Source of the DNA: Pontibacter qinzhouensis | GTDB lineage: Bacteria; Bacteroidota; Bacteroidia; Cytophagales; Hymenobacteraceae | Length of the DNA: 62,486 nt | Assembly (NCBI RefSeq): GCF_008017455.1 | Contig: NZ_VRTY01000028.1 | Location: 1 to 62,486, forward strand | Direction of reading: 5' to 3' | Part shown: positions 27,025-35,580 of the stretch, piece by piece | Position numbering within the stretch: the stretch's first letter is position 1 | Layout of the letters: every line of letters begins with the position of its first letter | Notes under the pieces: generated by a model | What the model was told of the DNA's origin: nothing | What the model saw: only the letters and a program-made list of their open reading frames with translations | Databases searched by the model: none | Translations under genes and position numbers: made by a program

Positions 27025-27825
27025 ATGCTAAAAACGACCGTACATACATTCAACGACCTTGACAAATGGTTGTCCGATAACTTCTACTTTGAGGACGGAC
27101 ACGTTTTGGCAATCACGGAAAATCCGCTTGAAATTATTGTTGGTTATAACGTGAAAGCAAACTATAAGGCAAATTCTGAAAGACACATTTTACCATTCAA
27201 AATCATTCCTTCTAAAATTCACGAATGGACTTTTGACAAAGATGTGGTAAATGTTAGTGACGACAATTACATCGAATGTATTGAAGCAAGTGAAGTTGAA
27301 AATGGAATTTGCTTGGTATTCACTACTCCTGCGACTTTTCGACTTGTTACAGATAGTCTTGTTATTGAAGAACAGCAATTAATAAAAACAATTTTTAAGC
27401 CTTGGGCAAGTGAGACAGAAATGTATTTGACAACTGACCTTTCGGAAATTCCAAGACCTGAATTTTGGAAAGAGATATTAAGCAAATACGGACACGAAAT
27501 CTTGTTTCGTTATTACGCAGGTGACGAAAGACAACCAGAACAAGTTCCTTATCCAGACTACCAAGGTTACTACATTCAGCTTACGGACAGAATTAATTCA
27601 ACACAAGAAGGCATTTTTTTAAAGCATCTAAAGGTAAATAACGGAAAACTGAGTTTGAGTTTTGAAAACAAGGACGAAAAATTGAAAAATGTTTGGGACG
27701 ACTTAACAATGGTTCTTGCGGACTTTCCAAATGCTATAATCAACAGCGGAAATTGTGAATTTACAGGTACAAAATGGAAACAGTATCTAACTGACAAAAT
27801 ACTACCGACAACAGAATGGAAATAA
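27025..27825 (+). CDS. Protein of unknown function in a cassette-like unit
   Basis: 266 residues, soluble, acidic and beta-rich (DGHVLAITENPLEIIVGYNV early; WDDLTMVLADFPNAIINSG late). No family recognised. Base composition and codons are visibly more AT-rich than in surrounding genes (frequent GAA, AAA, TTG, ATT). It is bounded by the small inverted repeat at 26965 and a large one at 27842. That layout, one orphan gene between structured ends, resembles gene cassettes moved between Bacteroidota. It likely arrived by transfer; its function cannot be inferred. Confidence 0.72.
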   Translation: MLKTTVHTFNDLDKWLSDNFYFEDGHVLAITENPLEIIVGYNVKANYKANSERHILPFKIIPSKIHEWTFDKDVVNVSDDNYIECIEASEVENGICLVFTTPATFRLVTDSLVIEEQQLIKTIFKPWASETEMYLTTDLSEIPRPEFWKEILSKYGHEILFRYYAGDERQPEQVPYPDYQGYYIQLTDRINSTQEGIFLKHLKVNNGKLSLSFENKDEKLKNVWDDLTMVLADFPNAIINSGNCEFTGTKWKQYLTDKILPTTEWK

Positions 27826-27841
27826 GCACAGCATATAACAA

Positions 27842-27952
27842 GGTATTGCCAAAAGCGGGGCTGAACCGCTTCGATTGGGCATTTGTGCAAAGTTCAACTT
27901 TTCATTCTTCGATTGAAATTTTGTGCTAAAAATCCCCGCCTTCGGCAATACC
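27842..27952. repeat. Large inverted repeat after the cassette-like gene
   Basis: GGTATTGCC-AAAA-GCGGGG (27842-27860) faces CCCCGC-CTTC-GGCAATACC (27934-27952): 15 paired bases with one internal 4-base mismatch, enclosing 73 bases. Inside, CTTCGATTG-N-TTTGTGC occurs twice in direct order (about 27869-27888 and 27908-27927). No T-run follows, so this is more like a recombination or cassette-end structure than a terminator. Confidence 0.7.
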
Positions 27953-27987
27953 CAAACCGCTCACACCCTAAGAATTAAAAATAATAA

Positions 27988-28362
27988 ATGACTATCAAAG
28001 AGCACACCCTAAATAACGACCTGGTAGCAGAGGTTATCGCTGATGACATGGTAATTAAGACTGTAGAAGATGGAACAAATTTAGTTGGCGATTTATATTA
28101 CCAAAATTATAACACCGTTATTATTCATCAGAAAAATATTACACCTGATTTTTTTATTCTGAGAACAGGAGTAGCTGGAGAACTACTTCAGAAGTTCTCG
28201 AACTACCGCATTCAGCTGTTTATTATAGGTGATTTTGACCGCGAGGAGAGCAAAAGTTTACAGAGCTTTATATATGAAAGCAATAAAGGTGCGCTTGTAA
28301 ATTTTGTCGCCACACTAGCAGATGCTTTCAAGCGGCTTTCTATTGCTAATCCGGGTAGTTAA
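27988..28362 (+). CDS. DUF4180 family protein
   Basis: 124 residues, soluble. It matches DUF4180 in length and pattern: an N-terminal strand pair, DGTNLVGDLYYQNYN (about 27-41), then FFILRTGVAGELLQKFSNYRI (about 55-75) and a final GALVNFV. The fold resembles a STAS-like alpha/beta unit; function is unknown. Ten bases separate it from the next gene, so the two likely share a transcript. Confidence 0.85.
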   Translation: MTIKEHTLNNDLVAEVIADDMVIKTVEDGTNLVGDLYYQNYNTVIIHQKNITPDFFILRTGVAGELLQKFSNYRIQLFIIGDFDREESKSLQSFIYESNKGALVNFVATLADAFKRLSIANPGS

Positions 28363-28371
28363 GGTGCAACC

Positions 28372-28707
28372 ATGAATTACAACAACAAAACCTTCAGGCC
28401 GATCAGCAATTCTGAAAATGGGGAGACATCGGCCGATACCTTGTTTGTGTACAGGCAGGAAGGAAACCTACTGACATCCGACTATGCCGGTGGCGAAATC
28501 AGGAAAGGCCACCTGATTGGTTTAGTCGATGCGGAAGGAAATATTGAGATGCGGTACCATCAGGTAAATTTAAAAGGTGAACTTATGACTGGCATCTGCC
28601 AATCTACTCCTGAAGTACTACCCAATGGCAAACTAAGGCTCCACGAAGTGTGGCAATGGACATCAGGCGACAGATCTGCCGGCCAGTCGGTGCTGGAGGA
28701 GGTTTGA
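28372..28707 (+). CDS. Small conserved beta-barrel-like protein, function unknown
   Basis: 111 residues. It starts NYNNKTFRPISNSENGETS and shows regular strand pairs: FVYRQEGNLLTSDYAGGEIRKGHLIGLV. Relatives in Bacteroidota are often labelled N-acetylglutamate synthase, but nothing here resembles a GNAT acetyltransferase or an amino-acid kinase, so I do not use that name. The stop codon abuts the stop of the convergent acyl-CoA ligase gene, with no terminator between them. Confidence 0.72.
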   Translation: MNYNNKTFRPISNSENGETSADTLFVYRQEGNLLTSDYAGGEIRKGHLIGLVDAEGNIEMRYHQVNLKGELMTGICQSTPEVLPNGKLRLHEVWQWTSGDRSAGQSVLEEV

Positions 28708-30501
28708 CTAGGGTGCCGGATAAATAGCATTTACCACCGAGGCATATTTCTGCAATATAACTTTGCGTTTCAGCTTAAGCGTAGGCGTTAGTTCACCACC
28801 TTCTATGGTCCACTGCAGCGGGAGCAGCTCGAAGCGCTTTACCTGCTCTACCGGGTTAAAATGCTGGTTATACCAATGCACCGCTTCTGCAATCAGGGCC
28901 TGGGCTTTTTTATCTTTTATCACTTCTGTGTCGCCTGGGTAGGTTTCGCCTTGTTTCGTGTACCACTCCTGCAGCTTCTGAAAAGCGGGAACAATAAGTG
29001 CCCCTACAAATTTCTGCAATTCGCCTACCACCATTATCTGCTCAATATAAGGGCTTTCCACCATGCGGTTTTCTATGGGTTGCGGGGCTACGTACTTGCC
29101 GTTGCTGGTTTTAAAAAGCTCCTTTTTCCGGTCGGTAATCTTCAGGAACTTACCCTGCACCAGCGTGCCGATGTCGCCGGTATGCAGCCAGCCATCTTTA
29201 AGCACCTCCGCCGTCAGGTCGGGGCGTTTGTAGTAACCCATCATCACGTTAGGGCCTTTTGCGAGTATTTCACCATCGGGGGCAATGCGCACCTCCACGC
29301 CCTGCAGTAGCGGCCCCACAGTGCCAAACATGCGGTTTTTTTCGCTGAAACGGCTCCCGCTAATAATAGGAGAGGCTTCTGTTAACCCATACCCTTCCTG
29401 AATAACAATCTGGGCAGCTGTGAAAATACGCAACAGGCGAACCTGGCAGGCAGCCGCTCCGGTAATAATCGCTTTTACTTCACCACCCAAAGCCTCTCGC
29501 CATTTACTGAAGATGAGTTTGTTGGCCAGCGCCAGCTGTAACCTGTAGCTAAGACCCTGGTCGGTGTTTACTTCAAATTTCTCGGCCAATGCCAGTGCCC
29601 AGTAAAAGAGTTTCCGTTTTACGCCGGTAAGTTCAGCGCCTTTGGCCATTATGCTCTCATATACCTTTTCGAGCAAGCGGGGCACCGTGGTGAAGAGGGT
29701 GGGTTTAACTTCGCGCAGGTTTTCGGCAATTTTTTCCATGCTCTCGGCATAATACACCGAAACGCCACTGTAGAAGTAGCAATAGGTGGCCATGCGCTCA
29801 AAGGCATGGTTCAGCGGCAGAAAGCTCATGGCCCGCTTGCCCTTTACACCTATTTCCTGGATAATGTCGGCACTGCCGAGCGCGTTGCTTACCATGTTGC
29901 GGTGCGATAGCATGACGCCTTTGGGGGTACCGGTGGTGCCGGAGGTGTATAAAATGGTCGCCAGCTCATTTTCCTGCACTGCCTGACGACAGCTCTCTAC
30001 TTGCTGTAACTGCTCATCAGAAACAGGTGCCAGCAGCTCCTGCCAATGCGGTGCCCCCTGCACCTGCTTAAATGTATAAACCTGCTGCAGGCGGGGCAGC
30101 GCCGATAGCAACTGCTGGAGCTTACGGTAAAGTTTCTCATCGCCTACAAAGGCCATTTTAACGGAGGCATCCTGCAACACAAACTGCAGCTCGTTGTCGT
30201 TTATGGTGGGGTAAACCGGCACCGGCACCACGCCAATCTGCAGCAACGCCATGTCCACCAGCATCCACTCCGGGCAATTCTGACTGATAATAGCTACTTT
30301 GTCTTTTCCTACAGCCGTACCGTCTCCCGACGATAGGCCCATCTTCAGGAAAGCTGCGCTCAGCTGATTCACGATCTCAGTTACTTGCCGGGTGCTGTAC
30401 TTTTTCCAATGGCCGTTTTCTTTGGCACTCAGCATATCCTCGGCCGGGAAATGTTCCAGCTGGTAAGTCAGAAAATCGAATAATCTTGTAGGCTTGTTCA
30501 T
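28708..30501 (-). CDS. Long-chain acyl-CoA synthetase (AMP-forming)
   Basis: 597 residues. The AMP-binding signature ILYTSGTTGTPKGVMLSHRN lies near 185-205. GYGLTEASPIIS (about 368-379), GWLHTGDIG (about 440-448) and DRKKELFKTSNGKYV (about 457-471) complete the ANL-superfamily set. It activates fatty acids with ATP and CoA. The Lys in the C-terminal domain needed for adenylation is expected near 570 (LTPTLKLKRK). It is monocistronic, with a large upstream gap. Confidence 0.93.
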   Translation of the reverse strand: MNKPTRLFDFLTYQLEHFPAEDMLSAKENGHWKKYSTRQVTEIVNQLSAAFLKMGLSSGDGTAVGKDKVAIISQNCPEWMLVDMALLQIGVVPVPVYPTINDNELQFVLQDASVKMAFVGDEKLYRKLQQLLSALPRLQQVYTFKQVQGAPHWQELLAPVSDEQLQQVESCRQAVQENELATILYTSGTTGTPKGVMLSHRNMVSNALGSADIIQEIGVKGKRAMSFLPLNHAFERMATYCYFYSGVSVYYAESMEKIAENLREVKPTLFTTVPRLLEKVYESIMAKGAELTGVKRKLFYWALALAEKFEVNTDQGLSYRLQLALANKLIFSKWREALGGEVKAIITGAAACQVRLLRIFTAAQIVIQEGYGLTEASPIISGSRFSEKNRMFGTVGPLLQGVEVRIAPDGEILAKGPNVMMGYYKRPDLTAEVLKDGWLHTGDIGTLVQGKFLKITDRKKELFKTSNGKYVAPQPIENRMVESPYIEQIMVVGELQKFVGALIVPAFQKLQEWYTKQGETYPGDTEVIKDKKAQALIAEAVHWYNQHFNPVEQVKRFELLPLQWTIEGGELTPTLKLKRKVILQKYASVVNAIYPAP

Positions 30502-30898
30502 CAGGTGGTGTTCTCTGCTTTAGCTCTTTTACTTAACTGGAGCCTGCATGTTGCAGATCAGGGGCAGAAGCAGATCAATCTTTTTGCTTCCAAATCTACT
30601 GTTTTTGCTCACATAAAAATAGTCTTAGCCTTCGGCAAACTAATATTTTTCTTCAGCTGCATCACAGCCATTGCCTTTTGCTCCAATAGGGGAGTTGTAA
30701 GTGCCGCCAAAAGTTATAGGAGGAGAAGAGAGCGGAAAAGAGTTAAACTTACAAACAGTAATTTTTTCAGAAACAGAAAACATTATGAACAAGAATGCAG
30801 TTTATAATTAGTAATTATGCTGCATGCATACTATTTTTGAAAGGAACGGTAGATGATAAACCGACTTTTTGCGAGCACGAGCAGGGAACATACATTCT

Positions 30899-30960
30899 GT
30901 ACCCTTGGAGCAAAAATGCCAAAAAACCGTTGGAAGGCTATTTTTATTTGGATAATTTGA
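30899..30960 (+). repeat. Rep-B copy 11
   Basis: ACCCTTGGAGC, a variable middle, CGTTGGAAGGCTA, then TTTTATTTGGATAATTTG. It lies in the 618-base gap upstream of the ligase gene. The rest of that gap up to 31003 shows nothing else. Confidence 0.82.
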
Positions 30961-31003
30961 AAACTATGTGCACCAAAATAAGAAACGACGGGGAAGTTAT
31001 CAA

Positions 31004-31117
31004 TGGGAGATTGAAGGATTGAATGAAGTCTTGTTCCAGAATTATAAGGATGTTCTTAAACGAAACCAGACAAAGAAATAGTCATTCATCCATTCAATCT
31101 CTCATTCAAAATTCCCA
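31004..31117. repeat. Rep-C pair (GATTGAA-type units), inverted arms
   Basis: Left arm 31004-31026 (TGGGAGATTGAAGG-like) and right arm 31082-31117 (ending CTCATTCAAAATTCCCA) are inverted and imperfectly complementary. Both are built of GATTGAAT/GAATGGAT units. The right arm ends 2 bases from the stop codon of the TPR gene at 31120. Confidence 0.65.
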
Positions 31118-31119
31118 TC

Positions 31120-31452
31120 TTACTCGTCTTCGTAGTCGAGGCCCATCATTTTGTTATAGGCCTGCTGCAACTCCGAGAAAGCGTGCATGTTTCCTTCCTG
31201 GCGGCTGATCATCATGCCTTTTTTGTAGATGCGTTCGGCCGTTTCGGGTTGGCCAAGCTCCTCGTAGAGTTTGGCTGCATGGTAGTAAGTGCCCACGTAG
31301 CTCTCGTGCTCAGCGAGGAGCTTTTCGTAGTATTCCATTGCCTTTTGTTTGTCGAAGTTGCGATATTCGGTGGCAATTGCGTATAGGGTAAAAGCATCGT
31401 TCGGGTCGTCTTGCAGGAAGACCAGGAGCTGTTCAAGTCGGGACAAAGACAT
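31120..31452 (-). CDS. Small tetratricopeptide-repeat protein
   Basis: 110 residues. It has three TPR-like helix pairs: PNDAFTLYAIATEYRNFDKQ (about 17-36), EKLLAEHESYVGTYYHAAKLY and LGQPETAERIYKKGM. No signal peptide, so a cytoplasmic scaffold is likely; partner unknown. It is divergent from etfB with 66 bases between the start codons. That spacing fits a shared promoter region. Confidence 0.83.
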   Translation of the reverse strand: MSLSRLEQLLVFLQDDPNDAFTLYAIATEYRNFDKQKAMEYYEKLLAEHESYVGTYYHAAKLYEELGQPETAERIYKKGMMISRQEGNMHAFSELQQAYNKMMGLDYEDE

Positions 31453-31518
31453 AATTCGTTTTTGCTATATTTAGGAAATCATTTTAATTTATAATTCACA
31501 AAGCTAACATTTCTAACC

Positions 31519-32259
31519 ATGAAAATATTAGTTTGCATAAGCAACGTACCGGATACCACCTCTAAAATTAACTTTACACCCGACGGTAAAACGTTCGACA
31601 AGAACGGTGTGCAGTTTGTAATAAACCCCTGGGATGAGTATGCGTTAACAAGAGCCATTGAGCTGAAAGAGGCCAAAGGCGGCACTGTAACTGTATTAAA
31701 CGTTGGCGAGGCCGACGCAGAGGCTAACATCAGGAAAGCACTTGCCATAGGGGCCGATGATGCCATTCGGGTAAATGCTTTTCCGAAAGATGCCCTGTTT
31801 GTGGCGCAGCAAATAGCTGCTATAGCCAAAGAAAATAGCTACGACCTAATTTTGATGGGTAAAGAGTCTATCGACTTTAATGGCTCGCAGGTGCATGGCA
31901 TGGTCGGCGAGTTGCTGGGGCTGCCAGTTATATTCCCGGCTTTTAAACTCGATCTGCTCGACGATACCACTGCCCGCCTGGAACGTGAGATAGAGGGTGG
32001 CAAAGAGGTGCTGGAAGTAAAGCTGCCATTTGTGGCGAGTGCCCAGCAACCCATGAGCGAGCCCCGCATACCCAACATGCGCGGCATCATGACGGCCCGC
32101 ACCAAACCGCTGAAAGTTGTGGAACCGAGTGGCAGCGAGCCTAAAACTGAATACGCCAGCTTTAGTAAGCCCGAGAAAAAAAGCGGTGTACGCATGATCG
32201 AGGCCGAAAATGCCGGCGAGTTAATTTCATTGTTAAGAAACGAAGCTAAAGTTCTGTAA
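31519..32259 (+). CDS. etfB: Electron transfer flavoprotein, beta subunit
   Basis: 246 residues, ETF beta/FixA family: MKILVCISNVPDT start, FVINPWDEYALTRAIEL (about 34-50) and the nucleotide-site GKESIDFNGSQVHGMVGELL (about 114-133). With EtfA it forms the FAD- and AMP-binding heterodimer that passes electrons from acyl-CoA dehydrogenases to the quinone pool. Only one base separates its stop from the etfA start, so they are translationally coupled. The acyl-CoA ligase 1 kb away fits a shared role in fatty-acid oxidation. Confidence 0.95.
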   Translation: MKILVCISNVPDTTSKINFTPDGKTFDKNGVQFVINPWDEYALTRAIELKEAKGGTVTVLNVGEADAEANIRKALAIGADDAIRVNAFPKDALFVAQQIAAIAKENSYDLILMGKESIDFNGSQVHGMVGELLGLPVIFPAFKLDLLDDTTARLEREIEGGKEVLEVKLPFVASAQQPMSEPRIPNMRGIMTARTKPLKVVEPSGSEPKTEYASFSKPEKKSGVRMIEAENAGELISLLRNEAKVL

Positions 32260-32260
32260 T

Positions 32261-33235
32261 ATGTCTGTATTAGTTTTAGTAGAAGGATTTAACGGCGAGA
32301 TCAAGAAATCATCGCTTGAGGCAGCTTCTTACGGAAGCCAGGTAGCCACCACTTTAGGAACAGAAGCAACCGCCATAGCCATAGGCGATGTACAGGAATC
32401 TGCGCTCGCCGCACTAGGCGCACAAGGAATCAGAAAAGTTTTATTTGATGATGACGCGCGACTTCATAACTTCGTGGCGGAAGCCTATTTAAAAGTAATT
32501 GCCCAGGCAGCCTCGCAGGAGAGTGCCAAGGTCATTATTTTCTCGAACACAAACATTGGCGCGGCCCTTGGGTCGCGGCTGGCGGTGCGGTTAAACGGTT
32601 CGTTGGCAACAAACGTAACAGAGTTACCTGTTATAGCTGGCGATACCTTTACAGTAAAGCGTGGCGTATTTTCGGGTAAGGCCTTTGCCGACGTAAACCT
32701 GACCGGCGACGTAAAAATTGTGGCTGTTAAAAAGAACAGCACCGAGGTACGGAGCGATGCAGGTGGCAGTGCTACCGTAGAGAAATTCTCGACCGGCCTC
32801 ACAGATGCCGATTTTGCAGCGGCTCCGAAAGAAACCGTGATGCAGGAAACAGGCGGTGGCGTACTGCTGCCCGAAGCCGAAATTGTAGTATCGGGTGGTA
32901 GAGGTTTAAAAGGACCTGAGAACTGGCACCTGGTAGAAGACCTGGCCAAGGCTTTAGGAGCGGCAACTGCCTGCTCTAAACCGGTTTCGGACCTGGATTG
33001 GCGCCCGCACCACGAACATGTTGGGCAGACTGGTATTACTATTAGTCCAAATTTGTATATTGCCATCGGAATTTCCGGAGCCATTCAGCACCTGGCGGGG
33101 GTTAACTCTTCTAAAGTGATTGTCGTTATAAACAAGGATCCGGAGGCACCATTCTTTAAAGCAGCCGATTATGGTATAGTAGGAGATGCTTTTGAGATAG
33201 TTCCACAGTTAATTGAGGCAGCAAAAGCCTTATAA
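32261..33235 (+). CDS. etfA: Electron transfer flavoprotein, alpha subunit
   Basis: 324 residues. The C-terminal FAD domain is canonical: VVSGGRGLKGPENW (about 206-219), LGAATACSKPVSD, HEHVGQTGITISPNLYIAIG (about 250-270) and the motif NKDPEAPFFKAADYGIVGD (about 288-306). The N-terminal 190 residues form the alpha/beta domain that contacts EtfB. It is the second gene of the etfBA operon; the bifunctional-nuclease gene follows 19 bases later, perhaps on the same transcript. Confidence 0.95.
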   Translation: MSVLVLVEGFNGEIKKSSLEAASYGSQVATTLGTEATAIAIGDVQESALAALGAQGIRKVLFDDDARLHNFVAEAYLKVIAQAASQESAKVIIFSNTNIGAALGSRLAVRLNGSLATNVTELPVIAGDTFTVKRGVFSGKAFADVNLTGDVKIVAVKKNSTEVRSDAGGSATVEKFSTGLTDADFAAAPKETVMQETGGGVLLPEAEIVVSGGRGLKGPENWHLVEDLAKALGAATACSKPVSDLDWRPHHEHVGQTGITISPNLYIAIGISGAIQHLAGVNSSKVIVVINKDPEAPFFKAADYGIVGDAFEIVPQLIEAAKAL

Positions 33236-33254
33236 AACAGACAAAAAGCTTATT

Positions 33255-33854
33255 GTGAAAAAAATTCAGCTAGAGATACTTGGTCTCTCTTCCAGTCAGT
33301 CACAGACAGGGTCGTTTGCATTAGTTCTCGGCGAGAGAGAAGGCAACAGAAGATTGCCCATTATTATTGGAATGTTCGAGGCGCAATCTATCGCTATTCA
33401 GATAGAAAAAATTAACCCGAACCGCCCCCTCACGCACGACTTGTTTAAGAGTTTTGCCGAGCAGTTGAGTGTTAGCATTACAGAAGTGCTGATCTCAGAC
33501 CTGAAAGAAGGGGTGTTCTATTCTAAAATAATGTGTTCAGACGGCGTAAAAGATTTTGAACTAGATGCTCGCCCTTCTGATGCCATCGCTATCGGTCTCC
33601 GCTTCGGAGTTCCGATTTATACCGTAGAAAGTGTGCTCTCTGAGGCTGGAATTATTCTGAGTGACCTCGAAGATGAGGACGAGGAAGCAGAAGAAATGGC
33701 AGTTAAGAGTTCGCCTACGTCTTCTTCCGGTTCAAAAGAATCGTTGAGCCAGACATCGGTTGAGGAACTGAATAAGTTGCTGAACGATGCCCTTGAGAAA
33801 GAGGACTATGAGCGGGCTGCCAAGATTCGTGATGAGCTGAATAAACGCAATTAA
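33255..33854 (+). CDS. Bifunctional nuclease (DUF151) domain protein with C-terminal UVR motif
   Basis: 199 residues from a GTG start at 33255. That codon gives the usual family N-terminus KKIQLEILGLSSSQSQ; an in-frame ATG at 33213 overlaps the end of etfA. The BFN core (about 15-135) has REGNRRLPIIIGMFEAQSIA, VSDLKEGVFYSKI-like and DARPSDAIAIGLRF. An acidic linker (about 136-150) precedes a UVR-type helical hairpin near 170-199 (LNDALEKEDYERAAKIRDEL). UVR motifs mediate contacts in UvrB/UvrC and Clp systems. Relatives are linked to stress responses; substrate unknown. Confidence 0.88.
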   Translation: MKKIQLEILGLSSSQSQTGSFALVLGEREGNRRLPIIIGMFEAQSIAIQIEKINPNRPLTHDLFKSFAEQLSVSITEVLISDLKEGVFYSKIMCSDGVKDFELDARPSDAIAIGLRFGVPIYTVESVLSEAGIILSDLEDEDEEAEEMAVKSSPTSSSGSKESLSQTSVEELNKLLNDALEKEDYERAAKIRDELNKRN

Positions 33855-33876
33855 TGTATACACAATATTAATGTTT

Positions 33877-33912
33877 AAAACTCCTGCCTCACGAAGGCAG
33901 GAGTTTTGTTTT
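33877..33912 (+). terminator. Terminator after the etf-nuclease operon
   Basis: AAAACTCCTGCC/GGCAGGAGTTTT is a 12-bp stem with a 7-base loop and a following GTTTT. It is 23 bases past the stop. Confidence 0.92.
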
Positions 33913-33953
33913 ATAAAATTATCTGCTTTACTTTTGAGAAATTTCTCTAAAGC

Positions 33954-35258
33954 ATGTCTGATATTTTAAGAGGGCTAATTGGCTTAATCGCTATTCTGGC
34001 CATAGCTTTCCTTTTTTCAAAAAATAGAAAATTTATTAGTTGGAGGCTGGTTGGGTTTGGCGTTTTTTTACAACTTCTATTCGGAATTCTTGTAACTAAA
34101 GTGGCTTTTGTGGCCAGCATGTTTGCTGCCGTGAGTCGTGGGTTTGTTACTTTTCTTGATTTTTCGCAGGCCGGGGCGCAGTTCCTTTTTGGAAGCCTTG
34201 CTAACCCTGACAATAATGCAGGGCTGGGGTTTATCTTCGCATTCTCGGTACTGCCCACCATCATCTTTTTCTCTTCTGTTTCTGCGGGCCTGTATTATTT
34301 AGGCGTATTACAAAAGATCGTGTTTGGCATTGCCTGGGTTATGTCGAAAGGCATGCGTTTATCCGGGGCTGAGAGCTTGTCTGCTGCCGGCAATATTTTT
34401 CTTGGGCAGACAGAGGCACCTCTTCTCGTGCGTCCGTTCATTGGCCGCATGACGCGCTCCGAGCTGATGTGCCTGATGACAGGTGGTATGGCTACCCTAG
34501 CCGGAGGTGTTCTGGCAGCGTATGTTTCTTTTTTGGGAGGCAGCGACCCGGCCCAGAAAGCCATTTTTGCAGCTCACCTGCTCACAGCCTCTATCATGAA
34601 TGCACCGGCTGGCATCGTACTGGCAAAAATACTGGTGCCCGAAACCGAACCAGAGAAAATTAATACACAGCTGGAGGTGAACGAAGAGCAACTGGGTGTT
34701 AACCTGATAGATGCACTGTCAAGAGGAGCTGCTGATGGTCTCAGGCTGGCTGCTAATGTGGGAGGGATGCTACTTGCCTTTATCGCAGTTATTGCACTTG
34801 TAAACTATTTGCTCACCGACCTGATCGGTTCCTGGACTGGGCTAAATGATATCGTGATATCCAGTACAAACGGTCAGTTTAAGGGGTTCTCGTTGCAGTA
34901 TATTTTGGGTCAGATATTTCGTGTTTTTGCTTTTTTAATGGGGGTGCCCTGGGCTGAATCGTTGCAGGTGGGCAGTTTACTTGGCCAGAAAACTGCCATC
35001 AATGAGTTTGTGGCCTACCTGGACCTGGCCGAAATGAAAAATGCCAATACACTTTCCACTAAATCTATAGTAATGGCTACCTATGCCTTATGCGGTTTTT
35101 CTAACTTCAGTTCTATTGCAATCCAGGTTGGAGGCATCGGCAGTATGGCACCTAACCAGCAGGGAAATATTTCTAAACTTGGCTTTATTGCCCTGCTAGG
35201 TGCATCTCTGGCCTGTATGATGACAGCTACTGTAGCCGGAATGCTTTACGATTTGTAG
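33954..35258 (+). CDS. nupC: Concentrative nucleoside transporter (NupC/CNT family)
   Basis: 434 residues, about ten membrane segments. Family motifs are LGQTEAPLLVRPFI (about 143-156), MTGGMATLAGGVLAAYVSFLG (about 169-189) and the C-terminal YALCGFSNFSSIAIQVGGIGS (about 379-399). It imports nucleosides with Na+ or H+. It stands as a single gene between two strong terminators. The glutamate in QTEAP, which contacts nucleoside ribose in the family, is intact. Confidence 0.93.
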   Translation: MSDILRGLIGLIAILAIAFLFSKNRKFISWRLVGFGVFLQLLFGILVTKVAFVASMFAAVSRGFVTFLDFSQAGAQFLFGSLANPDNNAGLGFIFAFSVLPTIIFFSSVSAGLYYLGVLQKIVFGIAWVMSKGMRLSGAESLSAAGNIFLGQTEAPLLVRPFIGRMTRSELMCLMTGGMATLAGGVLAAYVSFLGGSDPAQKAIFAAHLLTASIMNAPAGIVLAKILVPETEPEKINTQLEVNEEQLGVNLIDALSRGAADGLRLAANVGGMLLAFIAVIALVNYLLTDLIGSWTGLNDIVISSTNGQFKGFSLQYILGQIFRVFAFLMGVPWAESLQVGSLLGQKTAINEFVAYLDLAEMKNANTLSTKSIVMATYALCGFSNFSSIAIQVGGIGSMAPNQQGNISKLGFIALLGASLACMMTATVAGMLYDL

Positions 35259-35288
35259 GATAGCAGGATAGAGGAGTTATTTCAGTTG

Positions 35289-35350
35289 CGGGGCAATTAA
35301 ATTACTTGAAAGAAAATGGCCTTCCGAAGGCTTTAGAGGTAGATTTATCT
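35289..35350 (-). repeat. Degenerate Rep-B copy
   Basis: On the minus strand only the second half is clear: CCTTCGGAAGGCCA followed by TTTTCTTTCAAGTAATTT. The ACCCTTG box is not recognisable. Confidence 0.45.
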
Positions 35351-35485
35351 TATACCTGGCATTTAGGCTACTAGGCAAAGCATTTTAACTATCTTTCGTG
35401 CTCGCGTAAGTCGGGAGCTTGCCTACACAAAAGCCACGGGTTACCGCTACTCCTAAACTCGCGGCAGTTATGAAAGAGCAATTTG

Positions 35486-35536
35486 CCAAGCCACAAAAAA
35501 GGGAGTGCACAGTAACATCCCTTTTTTGTGGCTTGG
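35486..35536. terminator. Bidirectional terminator with a perfect 19-bp stem
   Basis: CCAAGCCACAAAAAAGGGA (35486-35504) is exactly complementary to 35518-35536, with a 13-base loop. The internal A6/T6 tracts could serve as T-runs on either strand. It lies between the convergent nupC and lipid-transporter genes. Confidence 0.8.
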
Positions 35537-35542
35537 TCTTAG

Positions 35543-35580
35543 GTCTAAAATCTAAGATCCTGCATCTATAATCTATCTAG
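35543..35580. repeat. Rep-C array overlapping a stop codon
   Basis: Units CTAAAATCTAAGATC and ATCTATAATCTATC run into the TAG stop (minus strand, 35573-35575) of the ABC ATPase gene. The unit is of the TTAGATnnTAGA type. Confidence 0.6.

Noticed and set aside
28372..28707. Name N-acetylglutamate synthase for the small gene
   Set aside because: The sequence shows no acetyltransferase or kinase motif.
30505..30807. Open frame in the gap upstream of the acyl-CoA ligase
   Set aside because: No protein-like composition or start site; part of an AT-rich spacer.
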